Shown: piece after piece, positions 44,207 through 54,990 of the stretch
Numbering within the stretch: the stretch's first letter is position 1
Layout of the letters: each line of letters begins with the position of its first letter
Source of the DNA: Sphingomonadales bacterium BRH_c42
GTDB lineage: Bacteria; Pseudomonadota; Alphaproteobacteria; Sphingomonadales; Sphingomonadaceae
Direction of reading: 5' to 3'
DNA length: 61,441 nt
NCBI GenBank assembly: GCA_001516125.1
Contig: LOEX01000076.1
Location: 1-61,441, forward strand
Made by a program: the position numbers and the translations under genes
Notes under the pieces: model-generated
Seen by the model: only the letters and a program-made list of their open reading frames with translations
What the model was told of the DNA's origin: nothing
Database searches by the model: none

Positions 44207-45610
44207 TCAATCCCCAGTCAGTATCCGATCGACCAGCTCCTTCACCGTGGGGGTGAAGTTGTTCGAATAGAACGGGTCCTGCTTGAAGCGGTAGGCGGCG
44301 TGCCCCGCAAACATCAGATTTTCGTCCACCGGCCCGCCATGCGCGATATCCTGCAAGGTCTTCTGGATACAGAAGCTGCGCGGATCGACCAGCCGCCCGG
44401 TGGTGTAATCGTCATGGTCCTTCCAGCTTGAAAACTGGCAATGCGACAGGCAGCCCATGCAATCCTTCTGGTCCTGCTGGATCGCCTTGCGGCTTTCGGG
44501 CGTGACATAAACGATCGTGTCATCGGGCGTCTTGAGTGCATCGGTATAGCCTTGGGAAAACCAGGCCTTGGCTCGCTGATAGTCGGCAGGCGCGACCCAG
44601 AAATTCTTGCCGCGCACCCCAATATCGAGCTGCGCCGTGTGCACTCCTGCCTCGACCTTGCTGTAGGGAATCTGCCGTTCGGAACGGTGAATCAGATCGT
44701 ACAGGAATTCGGTCTTGACCGCCGACGAATAGAATCCGGTGGGCGAGAACTTGTGCAGCAGCACGTCGCCATCGTCGAGCGTGCGCAACCGGTCTTTCCA
44801 ACCCTGGGGGATCGGGCTTTCCTGCGTCAGCAGCGGCCGCGTGCCGAACTGGAAGGCGATCTTGCCAAGCTCGGGATTGTCGATCCAGTCGTTCCATTCG
44901 CGCAGGAACCACACCCCGCCAGCCATGACGATAGGAACATCTTCCGAAACGCCTTCAGCGCGCATGGTTTCGCGCAGCAGCTTGACGCGCGGATAGGGAT
45001 CCTCCGGCTTCAGCGGGTCTTCGGCGTTGGACAGGCCATTGTGCCCGCCTGCCAGCCAGGGGTCTTCATAGACCACCGCCGCCATCAGTTCTGCAACCTT
45101 GTGATAGCTGCGCTTCCACAGCGCCCGGAATGCCCGCGCCGAGCTGATGATCGGCAAATAGGACACGTTGAAATGAGCCGCGATCTCGGCCAGCTTGTAG
45201 GGCATGCCGGCACCGCATGTGACCCCGGTCACCATGCCCTTGGTGCGTTCGAGCACACCTTCAAGCACTGCCTGCGCGCCGCCCATTTCCCACAGCACGT
45301 TGATGTTGATCGCGCCCTTGCCATTCGAAATGTCGAACGCGCGGCGAACCTGTTCGGTCGCTCCGTCGATCGCATAGCGGATCAATTGCTCGTGGCGTTC
45401 CCGGCGGGTGAGCTGTTTGTAAACCTGCGGAATGATCTTGCCTTCGGCGTCATAGCTGTCGGCATTGACCGCGCTGACGGTGCCGATACCGCCGGCAGCA
45501 GCCCATGCGCCAGAGCTGGCATGGTTGGTCGCAGATACACCTTTGCCGCCTTCAACAAGCGGCCAAACTTCACGCCCGCCATAAACGATCGGGCTCAATC
45601 CCTTGAACAA
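44207..45610 (-). CDS. nitronate monooxygenase / NAD(P)H-dependent flavin oxidoreductase
   Basis: GVSATNHASSGAWAAAGGIGTVSAVN; GVTCGAGMPYKLAEIAA. Confidence 0.85.
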   Translation of the reverse strand: MFKGLSPIVYGGREVWPLVEGGKGVSATNHASSGAWAAAGGIGTVSAVNADSYDAEGKIIPQVYKQLTRRERHEQLIRYAIDGATEQVRRAFDISNGKGAININVLWEMGGAQAVLEGVLERTKGMVTGVTCGAGMPYKLAEIAAHFNVSYLPIISSARAFRALWKRSYHKVAELMAAVVYEDPWLAGGHNGLSNAEDPLKPEDPYPRVKLLRETMRAEGVSEDVPIVMAGGVWFLREWNDWIDNPELGKIAFQFGTRPLLTQESPIPQGWKDRLRTLDDGDVLLHKFSPTGFYSSAVKTEFLYDLIHRSERQIPYSKVEAGVHTAQLDIGVRGKNFWVAPADYQRAKAWFSQGYTDALKTPDDTIVYVTPESRKAIQQDQKDCMGCLSHCQFSSWKDHDDYTTGRLVDPRSFCIQKTLQDIAHGGPVDENLMFAGHAAYRFKQDPFYSNNFTPTVKELVDRILTGD

Positions 45611-45736
45611 TGAAACGCTCCCCTGGAGGCGGCGCCAACTGATTGCGCGGCCTCACCGATCCGTATCCCTAGACCAATTCCACCCCGATTGCGTAGAACT
45701 TTATTCACAAATGCCGGCCACGGCCCGGTGACGAAT

Positions 45737-46453
45737 TCACCGCGTCAGTGCGCAAGCCGCGATCCTTTCCGGCTCCGTCCGGGTATCGCCGCGCTCGAAG
45801 CGGGCAAAATATCCGCGAATATCAGGTTTCTCGACATACTCGACCAGCTTGAAGCCTACCGCCTCGAACTCGCATGAGAGCAACAACGGCGGAATCCCGT
45901 GCTGATCGGTCGGGCGATCCGAATCGACCACGATCACTTGCCCATTGCTCGTCAGCGCCGGCCAAAGGCGCCACAGGAAGGCATATGGTTCCGCAACCTC
46001 GTGATACATGTGCACCAAGAATATCCGGTCGAAGCTGTCGGCGGGCAATTGCGGATCGTCGCCGCTGCCCAGCTTGATCGAGACATTGTCGAGCCGTTCA
46101 CGCTCGACCCGCCTGCCCAGCCGCTCGAGCGCCTCGCGGTCGATATCCTGCGCCAGCACCCGCCCCTCGCTGCCGACACGTTCGGCGAGGCGCACGGTAT
46201 AATACCCCGCGCCCGCACCGATATCGGCAACGGTCATGCCCTCATGCAATTCGGCCAGGTCCATGACCTTTTGCGCTTCACCGCGGCTGTCGCGTGCATC
46301 TTCGGACGAAACCACCGCCTTGCTTTGAGCGGATACGGGGCGATGCGGACGCGGAAATTCGAGCGAGCTCTCGGGCCGTCCACTTGTATCCTCGACCGGC
46401 TGGCAGCCCATCAACAGGGCGAGCGATACCAAAACAGACGTGATGCGCATCAT
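45737..46453 (-). CDS. class I SAM-dependent methyltransferase with lipoprotein signal
   Basis: MGCQPVED lipobox; GMTVADIGAGAGYYTVRLAERVGSEGRVLAQDID. Confidence 0.85.
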   Translation of the reverse strand: MMRITSVLVSLALLMGCQPVEDTSGRPESSLEFPRPHRPVSAQSKAVVSSEDARDSRGEAQKVMDLAELHEGMTVADIGAGAGYYTVRLAERVGSEGRVLAQDIDREALERLGRRVERERLDNVSIKLGSGDDPQLPADSFDRIFLVHMYHEVAEPYAFLWRLWPALTSNGQVIVVDSDRPTDQHGIPPLLLSCEFEAVGFKLVEYVEKPDIRGYFARFERGDTRTEPERIAACALTR

Positions 46454-47577
46454 TCGATGTCCTCCACCTGCCCTGCCTCCCCAGTAACGCGTAGCGCAAG
46501 TGCAGCCGAAATGAACGCATCGATATCGCCGTCAAGAACGTTGTCGGGCGATGTCGAGACCACACCCGTGCGCAGATCCTTCACCATCTGGTACGGCTGC
46601 AAGACATAGGAGCGGATCTGGTGGCCCCAGCCGATTTCGCTCTTTTCCTGGTATTCGCCGCTCGCCACCGCCTCGCGCTCGGCCATCTCGCGCTCGAACA
46701 GCCGTGCCTTGAGCATGTTCATCGCGGTAGCGCGGTTCTTGTGCTGGCTGCGGTCGTTCTGGCTGGCGACGACGATGCCGGTGGGCATATGCGTGATGCG
46801 CACCGCCGAATCGGTGGTGTTGACGTGCTGCCCGCCCGCCCCGCTGGCGCGATAGGTGTCGATCTTGAGGTCGCCCTCGTTGATCTGGATGTCGATGTCG
46901 TCATCGATCACGGGATAGACCCACACGCTGCTGAAGCTGGTGTGGCGCCGCGCCGAACTGTCATATGGGCTGATACGGACCAGCCGGTGCACGCCGCTTT
47001 CGGTCTTGGCATAGCCATAGGCGTTTTCGCCCTTGATCAGCAGCGTGGCCGACTTGATCCCCGCCTGCTCGCCCGCCTGATACTCCACCGTCTCCACCTT
47101 GAAGCCGCGCTTTTCGGCCCAGCGGGCATACATGCGCAGCAGCATTTCCGCCCAGTCCTGACTTTCGGTGCCGCCCGCGCCGGCGTGGATTTCAACGTAG
47201 GTATCGTTGGCGTCGGCTTCGCCTGAAAGCAGCGCCTGGACCTTGTCGGCGTCGGCGCGGGCGGCAAGCTGTTCGAGCGATTTCAGCCCATCGAGGACGA
47301 TTTCCTCTTCGCCCTCGGCTTCGCCCATCTCGATGAACTCGACCGCGTCGGACATCTGCGATGATATGTCCCTGACCGTGTTCACAGCCGATTCAAGCTG
47401 CTTCTGCTCACGCGAGATAGCCTGCGCCTGTTTTGGATTGTCCCACAGCGCCGGGTCCTGCACCCGGGCATTGAGTTCGTCCAACCGGCGCAGCGAGCGC
47501 TCCCAGTCGAGTGACTGGCGCACGAGTTCGAGCGCTGCATTGATACGGTCGATATGGGCCTGCCCTTCGGCACGCAT
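46450..47577 (-). CDS. prfB: peptide chain release factor 2
   Basis: HAGAGGTESQDWAEMLLRMY; TYRASGAGGQHVNTTDSAVRITHMPTGIVV. Confidence 0.95.
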   Translation of the reverse strand: MRAEGQAHIDRINAALELVRQSLDWERSLRRLDELNARVQDPALWDNPKQAQAISREQKQLESAVNTVRDISSQMSDAVEFIEMGEAEGEEEIVLDGLKSLEQLAARADADKVQALLSGEADANDTYVEIHAGAGGTESQDWAEMLLRMYARWAEKRGFKVETVEYQAGEQAGIKSATLLIKGENAYGYAKTESGVHRLVRISPYDSSARRHTSFSSVWVYPVIDDDIDIQINEGDLKIDTYRASGAGGQHVNTTDSAVRITHMPTGIVVASQNDRSQHKNRATAMNMLKARLFEREMAEREAVASGEYQEKSEIGWGHQIRSYVLQPYQMVKDLRTGVVSTSPDNVLDGDIDAFISAALALRVTGEAGQVEDIE

Positions 47578-47659
47578 GACATTTCCTTTGTAAGATCTGC
47601 CGCCCGATTAGCGGACCGCCCGTGATTGTAAAGAAGCCGGACGGCGCGGCCGCGGCGAC

Positions 47660-48208
47660 TTAACGGCCCAGCTTTTTCACCGCCTCGAGCGAAAGCCGCA
47701 CATGATCGCGGTAATCCATGTCCGAATGCACCATGGCAATGCGGCCATCGGGCGCAATCACATAGCTGGTGCGACTGGTCACGCCCAGATCCTTGCCCTC
47801 GCGGACCAGGTTCACATCGTAGGCGTTGATCAGTTCAGCCGAAGCAACGCCAACGGGAAAGGCGTTGCGGCATTCGAGCACCGAAAACTCCTTGAGCGTG
47901 CCGATATCGTCTGCCGACAGGCCGATGACCGTAGCGCCCATGGCCGCAAACTCGTCCATCGCTTCGGCAAAGGCATTGGCCTCCAGCGTGCAGCCCTTGG
48001 TGAAAGCCTTGGGATAGAAATAGAGCACCACCGGCCCGCGCGCGAGCGCAGCGCCAAGCGAGAACCCGGTCTCCTTACCCGCCAGCGCAGCCTGGGTCGC
48101 AAATACCGGCGCACGCGCACCTACCGGCAATTCTGCCGCCGCCGGAATGGCCAGAAATCCGAGCAATGCTGCGCCAAGCGCCTTAACCGGAACCGTCATC
48201 TGCCTCAT
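47660..48208 (-). CDS. peroxiredoxin, exported
   Basis: VLYFYPKAFTKGCTLEANAFAEAMDEFAAMGATVIGLSADDIGTLKEFS. Confidence 0.88.
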   Translation of the reverse strand: MRQMTVPVKALGAALLGFLAIPAAAELPVGARAPVFATQAALAGKETGFSLGAALARGPVVLYFYPKAFTKGCTLEANAFAEAMDEFAAMGATVIGLSADDIGTLKEFSVLECRNAFPVGVASAELINAYDVNLVREGKDLGVTSRTSYVIAPDGRIAMVHSDMDYRDHVRLSLEAVKKLGR

Positions 48209-48246
48209 CCTCCGCCGATCGGGGTTCTGAACATGGCGCGGGCGCA

Positions 48247-50760
48247 TCAATAGATTCCGCCCTGATCTTCCACGAAGTCCCTTGGCTGACCATCGCCTGC
48301 ACCAAGCCCCCCTTCGTCAACTCCTTTTATCCCGCGGCGGATCAGACGGAGCATCTCATCACGCATTGCAGAGATCTCGTCCTGCCGCGTTTCGCGACCT
48401 GGTTCGGTATCGGGCTTGAACGCTTCCCATATCACCGGGGCGAGCGGCTCGTCGCTCGGCCAGGCGTCGAACACGCGCTTGCCGGTGCGGCGGTCGATCC
48501 GGACCATGCGGATGCCCGGCGGGGCAATATATGGCCCGGCATCCCAGCGGGCGCGCGAATGCTCGACAAACTGCTTGAAGATCGGCGCGGCGGTATTGCT
48601 GCCCTGAACATATCCGCCCAGATTACGTGGCTGGTCATACCCGAGATAGACCCCGGCAACGATTTCTGGCGATCCGCCGACGAACCAGGCATTGGTCGGT
48701 CCGGAGGTGGTGCCGGTCTTCCCGAACAACGGCAGGCCAAGGTCACGCAGTCGCACGGCAGTGCCGCGCTGCACCACGCCTTGCAGCATGTGGATGACCT
48801 GGAAGGCGGTGCGCGGATCGAGCACTTCGCGCCCCATCGCGCCAAATCTCGGCATGGGCTTGCCGTCCCACTTTGCCATATTGCAGTTTTCGCATTTGCG
48901 CTTGTCGGCGCGCCAGATGACCTTGCCGCGCCGGTCCTGGATAAAATCGATCACGCTTGGCTCATGCAGCCGCCCGTGGTTGGCCAGCGCGGCATAGGCG
49001 TTGACCATCTTCAGCACCGTCGTGTCCCCTGCCCCCAGCGCAAACGAGGGATAGGAATCGTATTTGCCGATCCCAAGCCTATCGAAGGTACCCACCACCT
49101 TCGGCATCCCGGCTTCCATCGCGATGTGCACCGTCATGAGGTTGCGCGACTGCTCCAGCCCCCAGCGCATGGTGTGGACGCCGCCGCCCTTGCCATCGAA
49201 ATTGCGGAAGCACTTTTCGCCCAGGATCGAACCCTGGTAAAAGCAAAAGGTTTCATCGGGCACTTCGCTGGCCGGGGTCATGCCGTTGTCGAGCCCGGTC
49301 GCGTAAACGAACGGCTTGATCGTCGATCCCGGTTGACGGACAGCCTGCGTTGCACGGTTGAAATCGCTCAGCCGCGAATCGAACCCGCCCTGCATCGCCA
49401 GCACCCGCCCGGTCTGCACCGCCTCCGCCAGGAATCCGCCCGAGACTTCGGGGATGGTACGCACGCTGTAGCCGCCGCCCTGCCGTGCTACCGCGATGAT
49501 ATCGCCTGGCCGCAGCGCGTCGGGCAGGCCCGACAGCGGAAATTCCTGCCCGTCGGAAAAACCCACGCTGGCGCTTTCGCCCGCCCGGCGGGTGACGACG
49601 CCTACGCGCCAATCCTTGTAATTGACCGCCAGAAATGAACTGGCGAGCTGACCCGCCCAGTCGCCATCGTCGATATCGATCCTGGCAATCGGCCCTGCCC
49701 ACCCGCGGTTTCCGTGATAGCGCAGCAGGCCGTCGCGCAGCGCATCCCTGCCTGCTTTCTGCAACACCCGATCGAGCGAGGTACGCACCCATAAGCCGCC
49801 GGCATAGACGCTGTTTGGCCCATCCTCCGCCGTTTCACCGAATTGTTCGATCAGTTGGCGGCGCACTTCTTCAAGGAAATAGCCCGATTCGACCGAACTG
49901 GCGGGCTCCTTCTGCCGGACAAGGCCAAGCGGCATGGCCCGGGCGGCAAGCTCCAGCTGCCTGGTGATGAAGCCGTTGCTTTCCATCTGGCCAAGAACGA
50001 AGTTGCGGCGCTCGATCGCCAGCGCGCGGTTTGCGGCGCGGCCATAGCGTTCGGGGGCCTTGGGCAGGATCGCCAGGAAGGCCATTTCATGCAGCTCCAG
50101 GTCGCCCACATCCTTGTCGAAATAGGCGCGCGCAGCGGCCTGCACGCCGAAGCTGCGCCGTCCCAACGGAATTTCATTGAGATAGAGCTCGAGGATTTCC
50201 TGCTTGGAGAGGACCCCTTCGATCCGCCGCGCGAGGATCATCTCCTTGAGCTTGCGCGTGACCGAATATTCGTCGCCCAGAAGCAGGTTCTTGGCCACCT
50301 GCTGCGTGATCGTGGAGCCGCCAACCGCGCGTTCGCCAGAGCCCAACTTTGTCGCGTAATCGAATACCGCGTTGAGCGTGCCGGTAATATCCACTCCCGA
50401 ATGGCTGAAGAACGTTCTGTCCTCCGCCGCCAGGTAGGCCTCTATCAGCTTTTGTGGAAAATCGGGGTATTGCAGCGCCACGCGGCGATCGCGCGCGTAG
50501 GAGTGGACAATCTCGCCATCGATGTCGCGGACCGTCGTGGGCAGCGGCGTCTCGTACTCGAGCAGTACCTCGGCGTCGGGAAGATCGCGGCCCAGCCATG
50601 CCCAACTGGCCAGCCACACGATGATGAACGCCAGCAGGCCACGTGCGCCCCAGCGGAAACCACGCCTGTCGTTCCAGTTGTGGCGAAACCACTCCACCGC
50701 CGCCGCACTGTCGCGGCGCAGGCGAAACCGGAAATAGTCGCGAAAGGATTGCTCTGCCAT
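48247..50760 (-). CDS. mrcA: penicillin-binding protein 1A
   Basis: AAEDRTFFSHSGVDITGTLNAVF; GGSTITQQVAKNLLL; QPGSTIKPFVYATGLD; FGKTGTTSGPTNAWFVG. Confidence 0.92.
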   Translation of the reverse strand: MAEQSFRDYFRFRLRRDSAAAVEWFRHNWNDRRGFRWGARGLLAFIIVWLASWAWLGRDLPDAEVLLEYETPLPTTVRDIDGEIVHSYARDRRVALQYPDFPQKLIEAYLAAEDRTFFSHSGVDITGTLNAVFDYATKLGSGERAVGGSTITQQVAKNLLLGDEYSVTRKLKEMILARRIEGVLSKQEILELYLNEIPLGRRSFGVQAAARAYFDKDVGDLELHEMAFLAILPKAPERYGRAANRALAIERRNFVLGQMESNGFITRQLELAARAMPLGLVRQKEPASSVESGYFLEEVRRQLIEQFGETAEDGPNSVYAGGLWVRTSLDRVLQKAGRDALRDGLLRYHGNRGWAGPIARIDIDDGDWAGQLASSFLAVNYKDWRVGVVTRRAGESASVGFSDGQEFPLSGLPDALRPGDIIAVARQGGGYSVRTIPEVSGGFLAEAVQTGRVLAMQGGFDSRLSDFNRATQAVRQPGSTIKPFVYATGLDNGMTPASEVPDETFCFYQGSILGEKCFRNFDGKGGGVHTMRWGLEQSRNLMTVHIAMEAGMPKVVGTFDRLGIGKYDSYPSFALGAGDTTVLKMVNAYAALANHGRLHEPSVIDFIQDRRGKVIWRADKRKCENCNMAKWDGKPMPRFGAMGREVLDPRTAFQVIHMLQGVVQRGTAVRLRDLGLPLFGKTGTTSGPTNAWFVGGSPEIVAGVYLGYDQPRNLGGYVQGSNTAAPIFKQFVEHSRARWDAGPYIAPPGIRMVRIDRRTGKRVFDAWPSDEPLAPVIWEAFKPDTEPGRETRQDEISAMRDEMLRLIRRGIKGVDEGGLGAGDGQPRDFVEDQGGIY

Positions 50761-50838
50761 TACCTGCCCGAAGTTGATGGGGCCGCCTCTAGCATGGGGA
50801 ATCCTGCCCGCGCCAGAACCAATCGGGCCAGAGCGCCA

Positions 50839-51717
50839 TCAGCCCGGCCGTACCGGAGACTGCCGCGCGAAGTAGATGCGGATCGCACGCGCCATCATCC
50901 GGGCAAACTTGCTGCGCCCTTGTTCGGACATCAACCGTGCGGCGTCTTCCTGATTCGAAACGAAACCCGATTCGAACAGGATCGAAGGCATGTCGGGCGC
51001 GCGCAGGACCACCAGGTCGGCCGCGCGGCGCATATCGGGTACGAAAGCATACTGCCCTTCACCCTCGCGCAGGATCAGATCGACCAGCGTAGTCGCCTGT
51101 TCCTGTGCGCGGCGCTGCGAAAGGTCGACCAGGATCGCGCTGACTTCCTGCGATTGCCCGTCGATCGAAACCCCGTTGAGCCGGTCTGCATCGTTTTCGC
51201 GCCGGGCAAAACGCGCGGCCGCCTCGCTCGAAGCCTCACCCGAAAGCGTATAGACGCTCGCTCCGCTCAGCGCGCTCTTCTCACCGGCAGAATCCGCGTG
51301 GATCGATATGAACAGATCCGCGCCCAGCCGGCGGGCAATGTCGGGGCGTTCGCCGAGCGCGAGGAACCGGTCATTCTCCCGCGTGAGGGCGACCCGGACA
51401 TCTCCCTGCGCCACCAGTTCGTCGCGCAGCCTCAGCGCCAGGGCGAGTGTGATGTCCTTTTCGCGGGCATCTTCGCCCGTTGCACCCGGATCGCGCCCGC
51501 CATGTCCGGCATCGATCACCACCAGCGGGGCGCGTTCGTCGGAAGTGCCGTGAATCCGCGGAAGGTCTGCGTCCGCGGCAGGCCCGGGCAGCAGGAAGCG
51601 CAATATGTAATCCCGGCCGAAAACCGGAACGGGAATCCTTGTCCCCGAAGCAGCCAGCGCGGCAACTGCAACCAGTGGCAGCACGACGGCCAGGGCAATA
51701 TGCTTGCGCAAGTTCAT
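50839..51717 (-). CDS. N-acetylmuramoyl-L-alanine amidase
   Basis: PLVVIDAGHGGRDPGATG; LFISIHADSAG; SILFESGFVSNQEDAARL. Confidence 0.9.
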   Translation of the reverse strand: MNLRKHIALAVVLPLVAVAALAASGTRIPVPVFGRDYILRFLLPGPAADADLPRIHGTSDERAPLVVIDAGHGGRDPGATGEDAREKDITLALALRLRDELVAQGDVRVALTRENDRFLALGERPDIARRLGADLFISIHADSAGEKSALSGASVYTLSGEASSEAAARFARRENDADRLNGVSIDGQSQEVSAILVDLSQRRAQEQATTLVDLILREGEGQYAFVPDMRRAADLVVLRAPDMPSILFESGFVSNQEDAARLMSEQGRSKFARMMARAIRIYFARQSPVRPG

Positions 51718-52145
51718 GGCGCGGACTTGGTAAAGACCTAACCGCCATGTACGCAATATGGTTGCGGGTATTAACCCACGGTGCTAGCAGCCTTGAACCG
51801 GACGGGAAACCACCTGCGCGCCGGTTGGCGCGCTCGGTGATCGACTCCTTCCGCACTTTGCGCTCTGTAATCGCAAAGAATTGCAACAGGTTGACGCAGT
51901 GATGAGTTGTTACGCCCCGCCCTTTTCCGCGCAGTGCCATCCGCACGCCGGGAAATTCGCGGGCAAGCCTCTTTTGGATTGGTGTCCATCCATCACAGCA
52001 GACACAGCACTAATGCGCCGCCATCATTCGATGCGGCGCCTGATCGAAACCGCCGACCTTTCTCAAGGCAGGGTCGGCTCCCTTACATTTGCGTGCTTGG
52101 GCGGTGGCAGTTTGGCCAATCCGCTCCGCGCATGGAGAATATTTA

Positions 52146-54962
52146 ATGGCAACGCGCATGCTCATCGACGCGCGCCACCCGGAAGAAACGCGGGTGGCGG
52201 TGCTCAAAGGCAACCGGATCGAAGAATTTGATTTCGAATCCGACGAACACCGACAGATCAAGGGCAATATCTACCTTGCAAAGGTAACCAGGGTAGAACC
52301 GTCGCTGCAAGCGGCATTCGTGGAGTTTGGCGGCAACCGCCACGGTTTCCTGTCGTTCAACGAAATCCATCCGGATTACTACCAGATCCCGCGGGAGGAC
52401 CGGGAGGCATTGCTGGCCGAAGAGGCCGCTGCCGCCGAGGAGGAGGAACGCCTTCGCGCCGAAGACGATGACGACTACGAAGACGAAGACGGCGCACGCG
52501 GGGACGAATACGGCACCGACGACGAACCCGGCGCCGACTTTAGCGAAAACGGGGTCGAGGAAATCGACACCAGCGAAAAGGACGAAGTCGCCACCATCGA
52601 AGATGGTCACGTCGATAACGGAGACTATGACGACGATGGCGATGGCGAGTATTCGGCAGACCGCCCTGACCTGAACAGCTCCGAAAGCGCCGAAGACGAT
52701 GGCGATGGCGATGGCGATGCCGGCCCCGATACGGGCGAGGAATCGGACCGTTCGCGCCGTGATCGTGGCCGCAAGGGCCGCCGCCGCCAGGGATCGGGCC
52801 GCAACCGCGCCAAGAAGGCCGACGAGGCGCGCGAGCGCCGTATGGCGCTGCGGCGCCGCTACAAGATCCAGGACGTCATCCAGCGGCGGCAGGTGCTGCT
52901 GGTCCAGGTGGTCAAGGAAGAACGCGGCAACAAGGGCGCGGCTCTGACCACCTACCTCAGCCTGGCTGGCCGTTACACCGTGCTGATGCCCAATTCATCG
53001 CATGGCGGCGGAATCAGCCGCAAGATCAGTTCGGCCAGCGATCGCAAGCGTTTGAAGCAGATCGTGTCAGACCTTGTTCTGCCCAAGAGCATGGGCCTGA
53101 TCGTGCGCACTGCCGGTCTCAGCAGGACCAAGCCCGAGATCAAGCGCGATTTCGATTATCTTGCCCGGCTGTGGGACGAAATCCGCGAAAAGACGCTGTC
53201 GTCCTCCGCGCCCAAGCTGATCCATTCGGATTCGGACCTGATCAAGCGCGCCATCCGCGACATCTACAACCGCGACATCGAGGAAGTGGTGGTTGAAGGC
53301 GAGGATGGCTACAAATCGGCCCGCGAATTCATGAAGCTGCTCATGCCCAGCCATGCGCGGCGGGTGAAGGCCTATACTGACCCGGTGCCGCTGTTCCAGC
53401 GCTATGGCGCGGAAGATCAGCTTCGCGCCATGTACGACCCGGTGGTCCAGCTGAAATCGGGTGGATATCTAGTCATCAACCCGACCGAAGCGTTGGTCTC
53501 GATCGACATCAACTCGGGAAGGTCGACCAAGGAGCACGGGATCGAGCAGACCGCGCTCAACACCAACCTCGAAGCGACGAAGGAGATCGCCCGCCAACTG
53601 CGTCTGCGCGACATGGCGGGGCTGGTTGTGATCGATTTCATCGACATGGAGTACGGCTCCAACGTCCGCAAGGTTGAAAAGGCGATGAAGGACGCGCTGA
53701 GGAACGATCGCGCGCGCATCCAGGTCGGGCGAATTTCAGGATTCGGCCTGATGGAAATGAGCCGCCAGCGCCTGCGCACCGGCGTACTCGAGGCAACCAC
53801 GCGCCATTGCCCGCATTGCGACGGGACGGGGCTGGTGCGCACCGCTTCGAGCGCAGGGCTTTCTGCCTTGCGCCTGATCGAGGAAGAGGCCGCTCGCGGC
53901 AAGGGTTCGATGATCCGCCTGGAGGCAAGTACCGAGGCGGCAATCTATCTGCTCAATGCCAAACGGGCCGATCTGGCCGAAATCGAGGCTCGCTATGGCG
54001 TGGCAGTAGAAGTCATCCCCGAGGGCGAGGATGAAGGCGCCAAGATGGCGATCACCAGCTCAGGTCCGAGGCCGACCCATGTTCCCGCGCCTCGCCCGAT
54101 TATCGACGAAAGCGTAGAGATGGACGACGAGGACGACTTCGAGGATGAAGTCGACTTCGAGGACCAGCCGGAAGAAGAGGAACGCGATGGGGATCCGGAC
54201 AAGAAGCGCCGTCGCCGCCGTGGCGGCCGCGGTCGCAACAAATCCCGGCAGGAGCGGTTAACCTCTGCGGACGAAGGTGACGACGAACAGGCAGATTCTG
54301 CCGAACGGAACCAGGTCGCGGATGATGAAACCGGCGGCGACCGGCCCAAGAAGCGCCGCCGGCGTGGCGGACGGCGCAGGCGCAAGGATCGCGGCGACGG
54401 CGAAGTGCAAGCAGGCACCGGCGAACAGACCGAAGCAGGCGACGCCGATACCGCTGAAGCAGGCTCGCCGCAGGATCAGGCTGAAGATGCGGCCGATGTT
54501 CCCACCGGGGCCGACGAGGAAACCCCTGCGCCAAAGCGCAAGCGTGCCCCGCGCAAGGCCAAACCGGCCGCCATCGAGTCTGAAGCGCCTGAACTGGCAG
54601 AAAAGCCCGCGGACGTGGAGGCAGAAGCGCCAAAGCGCAAGCGCGCCCCGCGCAAGGCCAAGGCAGCCGTCGATGCTGAGGCGGCCTCTGCCGCCGAACC
54701 CGACACTGCACCTGCCGAAGATGCCCCGGCTGAAGATGCCCCTGCCGAAGATGTTGCGCCTGTGACCAAGGCAAAGCCGGCGCGCAAGAGCGCGGCGGCC
54801 AAGCCGAGAAAGTCCGCCAGCCGCGCGAAAAACGCCGCAACGGGTAGTCCGGAGGGCGACCTGGCTGTTGGTGCCGGACCGGCTTCCGGCAGCGATGCGG
54901 CCAAGCCCGAAAACGGCGAAGAGGGTCGCCGCGGATGGTGGCAACGCACCTTCGGCGAGTAA
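52146..54962 (+). CDS. rne: ribonuclease E
   Basis: MLIDARHPEETRVAVLKGNRIEEFDFE; SIDINSGRSTKEHGIEQTALNTNLEA; VVIDFIDME; CPHCDGTGLVR; C-terminal GRRGWWQRTFGE. Confidence 0.95.
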   Translation: MATRMLIDARHPEETRVAVLKGNRIEEFDFESDEHRQIKGNIYLAKVTRVEPSLQAAFVEFGGNRHGFLSFNEIHPDYYQIPREDREALLAEEAAAAEEEERLRAEDDDDYEDEDGARGDEYGTDDEPGADFSENGVEEIDTSEKDEVATIEDGHVDNGDYDDDGDGEYSADRPDLNSSESAEDDGDGDGDAGPDTGEESDRSRRDRGRKGRRRQGSGRNRAKKADEARERRMALRRRYKIQDVIQRRQVLLVQVVKEERGNKGAALTTYLSLAGRYTVLMPNSSHGGGISRKISSASDRKRLKQIVSDLVLPKSMGLIVRTAGLSRTKPEIKRDFDYLARLWDEIREKTLSSSAPKLIHSDSDLIKRAIRDIYNRDIEEVVVEGEDGYKSAREFMKLLMPSHARRVKAYTDPVPLFQRYGAEDQLRAMYDPVVQLKSGGYLVINPTEALVSIDINSGRSTKEHGIEQTALNTNLEATKEIARQLRLRDMAGLVVIDFIDMEYGSNVRKVEKAMKDALRNDRARIQVGRISGFGLMEMSRQRLRTGVLEATTRHCPHCDGTGLVRTASSAGLSALRLIEEEAARGKGSMIRLEASTEAAIYLLNAKRADLAEIEARYGVAVEVIPEGEDEGAKMAITSSGPRPTHVPAPRPIIDESVEMDDEDDFEDEVDFEDQPEEEERDGDPDKKRRRRRGGRGRNKSRQERLTSADEGDDEQADSAERNQVADDETGGDRPKKRRRRGGRRRRKDRGDGEVQAGTGEQTEAGDADTAEAGSPQDQAEDAADVPTGADEETPAPKRKRAPRKAKPAAIESEAPELAEKPADVEAEAPKRKRAPRKAKAAVDAEAASAAEPDTAPAEDAPAEDAPAEDVAPVTKAKPARKSAAAKPRKSASRAKNAATGSPEGDLAVGAGPASGSDAAKPENGEEGRRGWWQRTFGE

Positions 54963-54990
54963 TCGAAATCGGCGACGCAAAGCCGGGGGC

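Noticed and set aside
46450-47577. Programmed frameshift or altered anticodon tripeptide (SPY) in prfB
   Set aside because: The ORF is continuous with no in-frame early stop/shift site in the annotated frame; SPY in place of SPF is, as far as I recall, common in alphaproteobacterial RF2.
51757-52145. Long rne leader as a defined riboregulator
   Set aside because: The roughly 390-nt gap before rne could hold an autoregulatory leader, but I could not recognise a specific conserved structure by reading; needs covariance-model search.
52699-52730. GATGGCGATGGCGATGGCGATG microrepeat as regulatory array
   Set aside because: Lies within rne and simply encodes the DGDGDGD acidic stretch.
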